From the NCBI GenBank assembly GCA_964549765.1, contig CAZJWR010000044.1, positions 1 to 33,410 on the forward strand: a stretch of 33,410 bases of DNA, given 5' to 3'. The notes under the pieces were generated by a model, which did no database searches, was not told the DNA's origin, and saw only the letters and a program-made list of their open reading frames with translations. The position numbers were made by a program, and so were the translations under genes. The stretch comes from CAZJWR01 sp964549765. Its GTDB lineage: Bacteria > Zixibacteria > MSB-5A5 > GN15 > JAAZOE01. Positions 17,266-26,493 of the stretch are shown in pieces. How positions within the stretch are numbered: position 1 is the first letter of the stretch; each line of letters starts with the position of its first letter.

Positions 17266-19539
17266 ATGAAACGGGTGATTCTGCTGTCAATGGTTATGGC
17301 GATCATGCTGTCGGCGTTGTTGCCGGCGGCGGCTGTCGCCCAAGGTGTGACTGATGTCTTGAATTATCAGGGCTTCTTGCGGACGGATGAGGGCGCCGCC
17401 ACCGGCGTGCTCTCCATGACCTTCCGCATCTATGACGATGAAACCGCTGGCAACCTGCTCTGGACGGAAACCCAACCCGTGGTCTCGGTCGACTCGGGGT
17501 ACTTCTCGGTGAAGCTGGGCAGTATCAATCCCATTCCGGATGATGCCTTTGTCGACACCGAGGACTACACCGCTGACAACACCCGATGGCTGGAAATCGA
17601 AGTAGGGGGCGAAATCCTGTTGCCGCGCACCAAGTTGGGCGCAACGCCTTACGCCCGGTTTTCCGAGGGCTTGCGGGGGCATGTGCACACCGCGCCGGGG
17701 TACCTTGAACTGCAAAACCCGGCCAAGACCCCGGGCACGATGAAACTGGGCATCGACATGAACGGCGGGTCAATTGCCTATGATGTCGGCGACTCCGAGC
17801 ATCCCGTTTTTGATCTTAGCGGCAATGCTAACGGGGGGAGTCTGCATTTGGTTAGCAGTGAAGATATCGGGGAATACGGCCCCGGTGGTATGACCATACG
17901 AGATTCCTCAGGAAACATGAAAACCGCCTTAGGCGGCACCGGCATTATACTTAAGATTAATGCTGCCGATGGCTATGTTCTAACATCCGATGCCGAGGGC
18001 AACGGCACCTGGGAACCCGCTACGGGAGGTGGGGGTAGTTGCTGGGATTGTCCGGGAAACTACACCTATCTGAGCGATATCAGTGACAGCGTCGGCATCG
18101 GTACGGAAGAGCCTCAGGCGAAACTTCATGTCGAAGCCGATGACGGGGGAGCTGCCATCTGGGGTATTGGGTATGGCAACACCGGTGCCGCACCATCGGC
18201 TGGTGTCGCAGGCCTTAATTACTCAGCGAGCGGCGGCCCCGGGATCTACGGATATTCGGATAATTGGCATGCCGTGCTGGGCGCCAATAGCAATGGTAAT
18301 GCTGCGGTAATGGCCCGGAATGATGGTTCGGGACCCGGTCTCAAAGCTCAAAATCAAGGAACCGGAGTTGCCATCCAGGGCTGGGCTGGTTCGGGCAATC
18401 TATTGGAGCTATATGATACGCCTGATCTGAAACTCGTCGTCGATAACAGCGGGAATCTTACAACGTCCGGTACTATCGATATGAGCGGCCTAAAGATAGC
18501 CACCGGGGCCAGCGATGGGTATGTAATGACTTGCGATGCCATCGGCGTCGGCACTTGGCAGTCGGCGGGCGGCGGTGGTGGAGCAGGCGGCTGGGTGGAC
18601 GATGGAGCCAATGTTCGGTTGGAAACGGCAGCCGATAAGGTCGGTATCGGTACCAGCTCCCCTGCAACCAAATTGCATGTCACCGGAGCGATTCGTTCCA
18701 ATGGCAGCACCGGCTATTACGTCAATATTGATGGAAACATCATAACGTCAGATGGGCCAGCTATCGGTCTCGGGGGCGACTATGTTATGGTCGGCACAGG
18801 TGGATGGCTGGGCGTTGGCGTAGCCGGATTCGTTCAAAGCACGGATGGACCTAATATGCGTGTTGTTAACGATACAGGAACGGCTGCCATATTCTCGGCA
18901 GGCCCAACCGGCGAGAGCGTTTTGCCTACGAACAGGACGGCTGTTGCTGCATATGCTGACAGCTCCTATGATGCGTGCCGTTTCGTTGCACTGGGCACAG
19001 GCTGGGCCGGATATTTCGACGGCGACGTCCGCGTGACTGGGACTATCGACAATAGCAAGAGTGGCATTATTATGGATGATCCGCTCGACCCCGAAAACAA
19101 GTGGCTCAGACATGGCTCCGTCAATTCGCCAGATATGATGAATATCTATAACGGCAATGTCACGACCGATGGCGATGGCGCGGCGATAGTGACACTTCCG
19201 GAGTACTTCACCGCCCTCAATCGTGACTTCCGGTATCAATTGACAGTCATCGGACAGTTCGCACAGGCGATCGTGGAACAGGAAATCGAGAATAATCGAT
19301 TCACGATCAGGACAGATAAGCCCAATGTCAAGGTATCCTGGCAAGTGACCGGCATCCGCCACGATCGGTTTGCCGAAGCTAATCCCATGCAGGTCGAGAT
19401 CGAGAAATCCCCCGAGCATCGTGGCAAGTACCTGAATCCGGAGGCCTTCGGTCAAAGCGAACAGATGGGAATCGATTATGAAAACAATCGGTTGGCCCGT
19501 GACGCGTCGACCGAAACATCGACCGCATCCGAGCTGTAG
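17266..19539 (+). CDS. Secreted tail-fibre-like repeat protein
   Basis: ATG 17266 is 7 nt after AAAGGAGG and begins a signal peptide (MKRVILLSMVMAIMLSALLP, cut after AVA). The product is 757 residues. Residues 30-145 form a conserved N-terminal beta domain (NYQGFL, FRIYDDETAG, LGATPYA) seen in many bacterial proteins annotated as tail-fibre-like. The middle holds repeated VGIGTxxPxxKLHV motifs (two clear copies) between glycine-rich beta stretches, as in trimeric fibre shafts. The last 170 residues (HGSVNSPDMMNIYNG, then VSWQVTGIRHD) look like a conserved C-terminal head. No dockerin is present. The small dockerin protein starts 17 nt downstream, so the two are probably co-transcribed. Function as an extracellular fibre or adhesin is inference. 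Confidence 0.9.
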   Translation: MKRVILLSMVMAIMLSALLPAAAVAQGVTDVLNYQGFLRTDEGAATGVLSMTFRIYDDETAGNLLWTETQPVVSVDSGYFSVKLGSINPIPDDAFVDTEDYTADNTRWLEIEVGGEILLPRTKLGATPYARFSEGLRGHVHTAPGYLELQNPAKTPGTMKLGIDMNGGSIAYDVGDSEHPVFDLSGNANGGSLHLVSSEDIGEYGPGGMTIRDSSGNMKTALGGTGIILKINAADGYVLTSDAEGNGTWEPATGGGGSCWDCPGNYTYLSDISDSVGIGTEEPQAKLHVEADDGGAAIWGIGYGNTGAAPSAGVAGLNYSASGGPGIYGYSDNWHAVLGANSNGNAAVMARNDGSGPGLKAQNQGTGVAIQGWAGSGNLLELYDTPDLKLVVDNSGNLTTSGTIDMSGLKIATGASDGYVMTCDAIGVGTWQSAGGGGGAGGWVDDGANVRLETAADKVGIGTSSPATKLHVTGAIRSNGSTGYYVNIDGNIITSDGPAIGLGGDYVMVGTGGWLGVGVAGFVQSTDGPNMRVVNDTGTAAIFSAGPTGESVLPTNRTAVAAYADSSYDACRFVALGTGWAGYFDGDVRVTGTIDNSKSGIIMDDPLDPENKWLRHGSVNSPDMMNIYNGNVTTDGDGAAIVTLPEYFTALNRDFRYQLTVIGQFAQAIVEQEIENNRFTIRTDKPNVKVSWQVTGIRHDRFAEANPMQVEIEKSPEHRGKYLNPEAFGQSEQMGIDYENNRLARDASTETSTASEL

Positions 19540-19556
19540 AGAGAGGCAGGTGGATC

Positions 19557-20096
19557 ATGAAATCATATATTCTGTGCTTTCTCCTTCTATCGGCGGTATT
19601 GTCGTTACTCGGTGCTGGGAGCGTGACCGTCAATCAGCCCGGAGAAGCAAAGTCGCACTCGGGCACGATCGAGACAATGCCCGCCCATCGGCCGGCGCTC
19701 CGGACATCTGCCAGTGGCAACTACTCGATCATCTGGGAAGTGCTTTCCGGTGGCGCCGATGACGCGAGCTCAGCGACGTACGACGCCCGGATGACCGTGG
19801 GCCAGACAGCGACCGGAGTGGGCTCATCAGCCACCTACCAGATAAGTCATGGGTTCTGGGAGGAATACGAGGTCGAATCGCCCTACAACTGCGGTGATGC
19901 CAACAGCGATGACGCCATAAACATAGCCGACGCGGTCTACCTGATAAATTATATCTTCAAGGGCGGCCCGGCTCCCGAACCGCCGTGTGTCGGCGATGCC
20001 AGCGGCGATGGTGCCGTCAACATCGGTGATGCTGTGCACCTGATCAATTACATTTTCAAAGGAGGCCCTGCCCCGGTGGAGGATTGCTGCCCATAA
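19557..20096 (+). CDS. Small secreted dockerin protein
   Basis: ATG 19557 lies 17 nt after the fibre gene stop with GGCAGGTGG as RBS. The 179 residues comprise a signal peptide (MKSYILCFLLLSAVLSLLG), a linker, one beta module with the motif GGADDxSSATY, TVGQTATG, SSATYQISHGFWEEY (residues about 60-105), and the 68-residue dockerin (19890-20093). The GQTA...GFW module is common in secreted proteins of uncultured FCB bacteria. Its dockerin DNA from 19942 to 20028 is identical over about 87 nt to that of the 8358 dockerin, pointing to recent exchange. It may supply a docking function to the fibre protein encoded just upstream. Confidence 0.88.
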   Translation: MKSYILCFLLLSAVLSLLGAGSVTVNQPGEAKSHSGTIETMPAHRPALRTSASGNYSIIWEVLSGGADDASSATYDARMTVGQTATGVGSSATYQISHGFWEEYEVESPYNCGDANSDDAINIADAVYLINYIFKGGPAPEPPCVGDASGDGAVNIGDAVHLINYIFKGGPAPVEDCCP

Positions 20097-20395
20097 TAAT
20101 GTCGCTTGCCCGATAAACGTCAATGTGATGCGAGGTTATCCCGCCATCCATTTGCAATTCATTGGAAGGTGAGTGACCGGCTGTTCGTCTCGGGAAATAA
20201 ATTCATCACGCATCAGGGTACATACCGTGGGCGTTGGATGACTTAAGATGGCCCTGTGCAGCGGAAAACGACAATTCCGTCAGGGACTGAGTTGTTATGG
20301 ATCAAGCTAGAAAGTCAAACGGGCCGGGATTAGGCAAAAGGATGAGCCTATTCCTGTGACCTGCCTGCAATAATGCTATTGGCTCGGAGGATATT

Positions 20396-23296
20396 ATGGT
20401 AAAATCAAGATTGTTGATGTTCGCGTCTGCAGTTCTGTTACCGCTTTCAGTAGCGGCAGTATCTCAGATGTCTCAAACCGGGAGTATGTCGGGACGCCCG
20501 GCTGACTCATCGCTCGTTCGATCGGTAGAGGAATATAAGCCAATCCCGGAAGCGGGGATCGACCATGGGGCGATGAATGCGAACTTAGCGGCTTCTAACC
20601 GGGAGGTATTTTTTGAGGGGCCCCCGTTGTGCTACGACGAATATCCGCCGGCGCAGGATTTCTGGCTGGACCGCAGTAATCGGCTCTGCGCTAATATCCA
20701 GGCCACGCCGTTTGTCGAGGTGTTCGACAACGGCGAGTTTATCACACTGTGGGAAGACCACCGTGGAGGTATGAGATACTACTTTCAGCGATTTGATTCT
20801 GATGGGACCCCCAGGGATTGCAACCGAATTATTCCAATGTCAGATCTAGGCTCACTTCTGGGAGCAGCTGATGGGCGGACTGTCTTTGCGGCTGATGCCG
20901 AAGGCAACTTTGCCGTAACCGCCGTAAAAACATACGGGCAAATCATCCTGGTTCAGCGAATCGGACAGGATGACGTGCCCCTTGATACCGTCACTATTGT
21001 CAATGACGACAGCTTTGGCGTTCGTTATAATCCCAGCATAGCCATGGCGCCTGACGGCCGTTTTGTCATAGTATGGGAAGATGAACGAAACAGCCCTCAC
21101 GATGACATTTACGGACAGCTCTTCGATAGTCTGGGCGCCCCCGTCGGCGCGAATTTCCAGATCAACGACGACACGACGTCGTGCGATCAATGGACCGCCG
21201 CTGTGGCGATGAATGATTCCGGTGAATTCGTTGTCGTGTGGCAGGACGGCCGAAACGACAGCATTGACGGGGACCCGCCCTTTAACGACAGTACCGATAT
21301 CTATCTCCAGCGCTTCGCGTCCGACGGACAAGCGATCGGAGCGAATATCAAGGTCAATGACAGCGGTACCGCAACGCTTTTCAATTACCCGGACATCGAA
21401 TACGGTCCCGACAGAGGTTTTATGGTGCTATGGGAAGATCAGCGCACCGGTTCCTGGCAGACATACGCGCAACGTTTTGACGCTTCCGGACAGAAAATCG
21501 GCCCGAATATGCATCTCATGCTTTCTCCGGAATCAATATATCCATACGCGCCCCGTTTGGCCATGCGGGAGAACGGCGAATTCGCGCTCATCTATGTGGC
21601 TCAAAATGAGTATTTGGCGTACTTGCAGAGGGTGCATCTGCAGCGATTTGATTCGACCGGGAGCCCCCTGGGAGCGGGGGTCAGTGTATCGCCAATTGAC
21701 AGCCTTTCCCGTGATGAGAGCGAGCCAGCCATCGCGGTAGGGCCTGATCAGGGTGAAATAGCGATATGGCGCGACGAGCGCTTTGGATCGGCTGGTGACA
21801 TTATGGTCCAGCGTTTCAACGCCAATCTTCAGCCAATGGGTGAAAATCTTATGGTGAACGTCGACGATGCCGACCAGTGGTGGCCGAACGCCGGAGGCAA
21901 TGGCGCCGGTTACAATGTTGCCGTCTGGTGGCAGGAATATCGAGACACAATCTCCTATTTTCTGACCGATGATATCTTCGCTCAGCGCTTTCTCGATGAT
22001 CAATTCGAGGGTTCCCGTATACAGATTACCACCCGAGCGTATCCAGCACCGATAGCCGTCGCCGTGAATGACGAAGGAACATCAGCCATCAGTTGGATTC
22101 AGTATGCATCCCCGAGCTATCGCCCCTATATTCGATTTATGGATCTGTTCGGGGTGCCCGGGGATTCCATCTACCGCGTTGATACCTATACAGGGGACAG
22201 TTCCAATTATGATACCTGGTTGCTGGTGGGTGCGGCTGCAGGCGACCGGTTTCTCATCGCCTGGACCGATTTCCGTGAGGACAACTACGACGTGTATGGA
22301 CGGATATTCGGATCCGATGGCACGCCGATTGGAGATGATTTCAGAATCGACGACGGACCCGATCTCAGCAGCCAATTTTCGGGAGGCGCCTGCGGGCTAT
22401 CAAACGGCTCATTCTATGTTGTGTGGAAAGATGGACGAACCGACAATCCCGGTATTTATTTGCGGCAATTGGATTCTTTGGGAAATCCCCTCACCGATGG
22501 AATCAGAATCAGCAGCGTGAATGCCACTCAGCTTCGCCCCTATATAGCCACCCAGTCGGCCAACGCGTGCATCGTGGTGTGGTTCGATTCGAGAGATGGC
22601 GATCGGGCGGTTTACGGACAAATGGTCGATCAAGACGGCCACGTCATTGGCTCCAATTTCCGCATAGGTTCTGCCCCGAATACGCTGTACGATTTGGACT
22701 TTGCCCACGCGGCGATGAAAGACGACGGCAGATCGCTAGTGTTGTGGCGTTGCCCCGAATCGGTCGGAGACAGCGACGCCATCTGCTCCTGTCTCTTGGA
22801 TTCAACCGGCGCGATTCTTGAAAATAATCTTCGCGTTTCGGATTCCATGTTCGATGACAGACAGCAATATGCCGGCGCCATTGCTCCTGCCAGCGACGGT
22901 TTCTTCGCTGTGTGGATGGACAGCCGTCGAGACATGGGCTGGTGGGACATCTTTGGCCGATTTCTTGACATGGTCCCCGTGGACGTCACGAACGAGCCGG
23001 ACATTGAAGCTATGCCACAGGTCTATGCGCTCGGGCAGAATTATCCCAATCCGTTTAACCCGGCAACAACTATCACTTTCGCGCTGCCGAAACGCTCTCA
23101 AGTGAAGCTGGACGTCATCAACGTCTTGGGGCAGGAGGTGCGGACTCTCGTCGATGAGCAATTGCCGGCCGGCGAGCATTCGGTCGTATGGGATGGGACG
23201 GATTCAAAGGGGCGGCAGGTATCGAGTGGAGTCTATTTTTATCGATTGCATGCCGGAGAGATGACCGAAACAAGACAAATGATTCTGTTGAAATAA
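20396..23296 (+). CDS. Secreted beta-repeat protein with T9SS/FlgD-like C-terminal sorting domain
   Basis: ATG 20396 lies 5 nt after CGGAGG. The signal peptide is MVKSRLLMFASAVLLPLSVA. The 966-residue protein has at least ten repeats of about 50-60 residues built on VVWEDxR, DIYGQxFDxxGxPxGxNFxI and similar strands, resembling a propeller. The last 85 residues begin LGQNYPNPFNPATTITFALP and continue VLGQEVRTLV, then GVYFYRLHAG. This is the T9SS type A / FlgD-like Ig domain that directs outer-membrane secretion and anchoring in Bacteroidota relatives. It is the only protein here with this tag; its neighbours use dockerins. Substrate or partner is unknown. Confidence 0.92.
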   Translation: MVKSRLLMFASAVLLPLSVAAVSQMSQTGSMSGRPADSSLVRSVEEYKPIPEAGIDHGAMNANLAASNREVFFEGPPLCYDEYPPAQDFWLDRSNRLCANIQATPFVEVFDNGEFITLWEDHRGGMRYYFQRFDSDGTPRDCNRIIPMSDLGSLLGAADGRTVFAADAEGNFAVTAVKTYGQIILVQRIGQDDVPLDTVTIVNDDSFGVRYNPSIAMAPDGRFVIVWEDERNSPHDDIYGQLFDSLGAPVGANFQINDDTTSCDQWTAAVAMNDSGEFVVVWQDGRNDSIDGDPPFNDSTDIYLQRFASDGQAIGANIKVNDSGTATLFNYPDIEYGPDRGFMVLWEDQRTGSWQTYAQRFDASGQKIGPNMHLMLSPESIYPYAPRLAMRENGEFALIYVAQNEYLAYLQRVHLQRFDSTGSPLGAGVSVSPIDSLSRDESEPAIAVGPDQGEIAIWRDERFGSAGDIMVQRFNANLQPMGENLMVNVDDADQWWPNAGGNGAGYNVAVWWQEYRDTISYFLTDDIFAQRFLDDQFEGSRIQITTRAYPAPIAVAVNDEGTSAISWIQYASPSYRPYIRFMDLFGVPGDSIYRVDTYTGDSSNYDTWLLVGAAAGDRFLIAWTDFREDNYDVYGRIFGSDGTPIGDDFRIDDGPDLSSQFSGGACGLSNGSFYVVWKDGRTDNPGIYLRQLDSLGNPLTDGIRISSVNATQLRPYIATQSANACIVVWFDSRDGDRAVYGQMVDQDGHVIGSNFRIGSAPNTLYDLDFAHAAMKDDGRSLVLWRCPESVGDSDAICSCLLDSTGAILENNLRVSDSMFDDRQQYAGAIAPASDGFFAVWMDSRRDMGWWDIFGRFLDMVPVDVTNEPDIEAMPQVYALGQNYPNPFNPATTITFALPKRSQVKLDVINVLGQEVRTLVDEQLPAGEHSVVWDGTDSKGRQVSSGVYFYRLHAGEMTETRQMILLK

Positions 23297-23687
23297 GCAG
23301 CAGGATCAGCCCGGTTCTTCAATCGGCAGAACGCTGGCCGAGAATAATTGCCCGGTGGGGTGCGTGCTATCCCCGAAGCGGATTATTTATCTTTTTGCCG
23401 TTCCACCCGGGATGCGGTCGCCGCTGGATGTTCAAAACGTTCCTGACCCGGAAATTGGCTTGCCCGATGCGATATGGTTATTTATATTTGATACGCCGAC
23501 GAATGCATATTACACAGATAGTATTCCGAGGCAAGGGCGAATTCATCTACGTGTGAGATAATAGTATAACTCGGCGGCCCCGGGTTGCCGCGATATAGGG
23601 GTTGTCTTCACATATTGACCGACAACCGATAATCCCATTCGGGGAGAGACTGAATTCATGTGTTGCCATTATTCACGGGAGAGAAGG
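23297..23687. other. Intergenic region without a recognised gene
   Basis: No frame with family resemblance or RBS is seen. A short GC-rich inverted repeat (CGGC..GCCG near 23572-23590) is the only structure noticed. The ATG at 23658 is in frame with the next gene, but the signal peptide fits the later start. Confidence 0.4.
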
Positions 23688-25655
23688 ATGAGAATTCCAA
23701 AAGTCGAAAAGACCATTGCATTGGTCGTTATGCTCATATACGCCGCCGGCCTCGCGATAGCTCAGGAGAAAGAGTCACGGGAGGCTCGGGACCCCGAATT
23801 TGAAAATCGACTACTCGAACGTCTGCGGGAAATCAATGTCGAAGCGGTTCCGTATTTTGAGGAAGCGACTCAGGCGTACGATGCCGAGGCATACGAGACC
23901 GCCAGAAATCTGTTCAATCGCGTTCTTCAACTTGCCCCCGATTTTGCGGCCGCCGAACGGCGGCTGGCGTATGCTGAAATCATGCTGGATAATGCCGATT
24001 CGGGTTTGGTGCATGCCCGGCGGGCACTGGCAATCGATTCTTCCGGGTACAACCGGGCGGCCGTGGCGTTTGCTTTACTCGTAAAGGGGGACACCGCGGC
24101 CTACCAGGATGCGCTTAAATATGCACTATTGGCGTTGGATAGTATGCCGGAAAATGTTTTCGTGCTCGAGGTTTTGCTGCAAGCAGGGGTCATGACCGGC
24201 AATGAAAGTGCCGTCGATTTCGCGTCGTCGAAACTGGTAACGCTGGCGCCCGACATGTATATGCCGCATTATATTCGCGGGATACTGCTGGCGCAGCGGG
24301 AATCCTGGGAAGAATCCGAACGGGAACTGACCAGGGCTCGGGAATTGGGAATGGATTCGGCATCGGTCGAAGAAGTCCTTGGCATGGGCGTGCGGGCGAG
24401 AGCCCGCATCGCTCGGGTGAAGCGATGGGGACTTCTGGCGACAGGCGTATGGGCGACGAGTTTGGCCCTCCTCTTTCTCTGCGGGGCTATTTTGAGCCGG
24501 TTGACTCTGAGCGCCGTCGCCAGGACGCAATCCACGGGGGCGTTCCAGATCAACGGCCTTGAACGAGTCATCCGCACTCTATATCGCATCGTAATAGGCA
24601 TTACTTCCGCCTATTATTATGTGTCGGTACCGTTCCTTCTTATCATTGTCGCGGCTGCCGCCGCCGGTTTCATTTATTTCTGGTTCCAGATAGGCCAGAT
24701 ACCGGTGAAACTGGTGTTGTTCGTCGCTCTTGGCGCCCTGTTCACTCTCTATGCCATCGTCCGCAGCTTGTTTGCCCGGGCCGCAAGCGGAAATCCCGGA
24801 CGGCCGCTTTCGCGGGAAGAGGCGCCGAAATTATGGGACGTCACCGACGCCGTGGCGGCCAAGGTGAAGACACGGCCGATTCAGGATATATTCATCGTGC
24901 CCGGCGCCGATATCGCCGTGCTGGAAAGGGGACGCATCTGGCAAAAGCTCCGGGGTGGGGGCCGGCGTTGCCTGATACTCGGCCTGGCGGCCATCCCGGG
25001 CCTGACACTGGGTCCGTTTAAATCGATCCTCGCCCACGAATACGGTCACTTCTCGCACAGGGACACCGCCGGAGGCAACTTAGCCCATCAAACCAATCGA
25101 TCCCTGCATACGATGGCCATCAACCTGATTTCCGGGGGGCTGGCCAAATGGTACAATCCCGCCTGGTGGTTCGTTCGCGGCTACAATTCGGTATATCTCC
25201 GGGTCACGTTGGGCGCCTCCCGTTTGCAGGAAATCCTTGCCGACCGTATCGCGGCGCTGTCATACGGCGCCAAAAACTTCATCGACGGCCTCACTCGGAT
25301 AATCCGCAACGATCTTGAATTCGATATGCAACTGAAGCAGGCTTTCGAAAGCGACCGGAAGGCATTCTTGGATATGAGGAATCTCTATTCGTTTCCATTA
25401 TCGGACGCTAAAACACAAAAGGAAGAACTCGAAGAGGCTTTCGCGAAAATCATAAGCAGTCAAAGCTCCGCCTTCGACAGCCATCCGGCTCCGCAGGAAA
25501 GGTTCGCGCTGGTGGAAAAGCTAGTCGTACCGGACCCGGAGGACGATGATACCGAGGAAGTCAAGGATTTGCTGCCCGCGTTGGATGGGTTGCAGGAGGA
25601 TATGACGGCAATCATGCAGCGGAACGTCAAAACGAGGCTTTATGAGGCCGCGTAG
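23688..25655 (+). CDS. TPR-containing M48-family membrane metallopeptidase
   Basis: I chose ATG 23688, giving 655 residues, because the signal sequence MRIPKVEKTIALVVMLIYAA then starts normally; ATG 23658 would add ten residues. Residues about 40-230 are TPR-like helices (YETARNLFNRVLQLAPDF, then SGLVHARRALAID). Three hydrophobic segments follow (about 245-270, 300-335 and 340-365). The catalytic domain carries HEYGH (His450, Glu451, His454) and EILADR with Glu515 as the probable third zinc ligand, the M48/HtpX-Ste24 signature. M48 enzymes act in membrane or envelope protein quality control. The TPR part may recruit substrates. The gene stands alone after the surface-protein cluster. Confidence 0.9.
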   Translation: MRIPKVEKTIALVVMLIYAAGLAIAQEKESREARDPEFENRLLERLREINVEAVPYFEEATQAYDAEAYETARNLFNRVLQLAPDFAAAERRLAYAEIMLDNADSGLVHARRALAIDSSGYNRAAVAFALLVKGDTAAYQDALKYALLALDSMPENVFVLEVLLQAGVMTGNESAVDFASSKLVTLAPDMYMPHYIRGILLAQRESWEESERELTRARELGMDSASVEEVLGMGVRARARIARVKRWGLLATGVWATSLALLFLCGAILSRLTLSAVARTQSTGAFQINGLERVIRTLYRIVIGITSAYYYVSVPFLLIIVAAAAAGFIYFWFQIGQIPVKLVLFVALGALFTLYAIVRSLFARAASGNPGRPLSREEAPKLWDVTDAVAAKVKTRPIQDIFIVPGADIAVLERGRIWQKLRGGGRRCLILGLAAIPGLTLGPFKSILAHEYGHFSHRDTAGGNLAHQTNRSLHTMAINLISGGLAKWYNPAWWFVRGYNSVYLRVTLGASRLQEILADRIAALSYGAKNFIDGLTRIIRNDLEFDMQLKQAFESDRKAFLDMRNLYSFPLSDAKTQKEELEEAFAKIISSQSSAFDSHPAPQERFALVEKLVVPDPEDDDTEEVKDLLPALDGLQEDMTAIMQRNVKTRLYEAA

Positions 25656-26002
25656 ACCGAGTAATTCCGACGAATCGGCGAGGTCCGCAGATAATTAGAC
25701 TAGCGCGCATGGAAGCAAGAGCTCGATCCGTAGCTAAGCCGATGAGAAGTGCGGGCCGATGTTGTCAAGCCGTCGCCGGCGAGGATTTCGGGATTAGCAC
25801 GGTGCGTGAAACGATGGGTACGAGTCCGTGGGGCGGTCTAGTCCACATTAAACGATTTGGGTCCATTTTGGGTCCAAAATGGTTCAAAAAGCCTTATAAA
25901 TCATCAAAATTGATATAGATACATATAAATAGTCAACTTATTGAATATCATTAACATATCGCGAATTTATAAGCACGGCAATAATATACAAAAAACACCC
26001 CG
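25656..26002. other. Gene-poor, increasingly AT-rich stretch
   Basis: A 69-codon frame at 25709-25918 has no RBS or recognisable family and is not called. TTGGGTCCA occurs twice around 25857-25876, the second copy inside the palindrome at 25863-25882. From about 25890 to 26000 the DNA is clearly richer in A and T than its surroundings. Confidence 0.5.
25863..25882. promoter_or_regulatory. Perfect 20-nt palindrome, operator-like
   Basis: CCATTTTGG, then GT, then CCAAAATGG. The symmetry and length fit a dimeric DNA-binding site. It lies about 120 nt left of the tRNA fragment. No gene start is nearby to define a target. Confidence 0.45.
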
Positions 26003-26035
26003 AAGGAATCCGGGGTTCGAGTCCCTGCTCCGCTA
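26003..26035 (+). other. Isolated 3' end of a tRNA gene (probable att site remnant)
   Basis: CGGGG (26011-26015), loop TTCGAGT (26016-26022) and CCCTG (26023-26027) form a T-arm with one G-U pair. CTCCGCT (26028-26034) and A follow as acceptor strand and discriminator. The matching 5' acceptor AGCGGAG and the D and anticodon arms are absent upstream. tRNA 3' ends are usual targets of tyrosine integrases, and a copied 3' end marks the far border of an element. Given the strand, the element would lie to the left. Confidence 0.55.
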
Positions 26036-26493
26036 TTTTTTATTATCCACCTATTAACAATAACTTACAAATCATTTTCGGAGCAAAACAGCTTTCCGTT
26101 GTCTTGAAAGTCCATCTGGAAATCGTAGGTGCTCGTTGCGAGTGCGCCGCAACGCCATGTGGTGCCTTTTTGAGGCCGCGTAGGCGAAGCAGTGTATGCA
26201 TAAGGCTGTCTGTCAGACCGTGACAGAAATTATTTCCCGAAGCGCCGTTTGGATTTGATGGTGTTTCGGGCTTAGCGCGAATTCTCACTTATTTAAACGA
26301 TGAATTTATCTCTCAGCACTGCCTTGCCCGCCGATTCAAGCCGGGCGGCGCTTTCCTCCGGAGTGGCACCCGATGAAGAGTATCTCGCTGGCGGACATCC
26401 GGCTGGATATGAGCTTTTTTTTGGGGGCGCCGCAACCAAAACTCCGGCCTTGCGTACTAATAATCGAATGAGTGACTTTATGGAGGAAGGATC
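26036..26493. other. Region between tRNA fragment and the next gene
   Basis: A minus-strand frame of 81 codons (26043-26288) is open but has no RBS, family match or codon support that I can see, so I do not call it. GGAGGAAGG at 26482-26490 is the RBS of the 26494 gene. Confidence 0.4.

Noticed and set aside
3531..20093. Cellulosome cluster, because of the dockerins
   Set aside because: No glycoside hydrolase, cohesin or scaffoldin is seen. The tagged proteins are propellers and beta-helices, so non-cellulosomal dockerins are the better reading.
26043..26288. Minus-strand 81-codon frame beside the tRNA fragment
   Set aside because: No RBS or recognisable domain. It may be a remnant of the integrated element, but I cannot support it as a gene.
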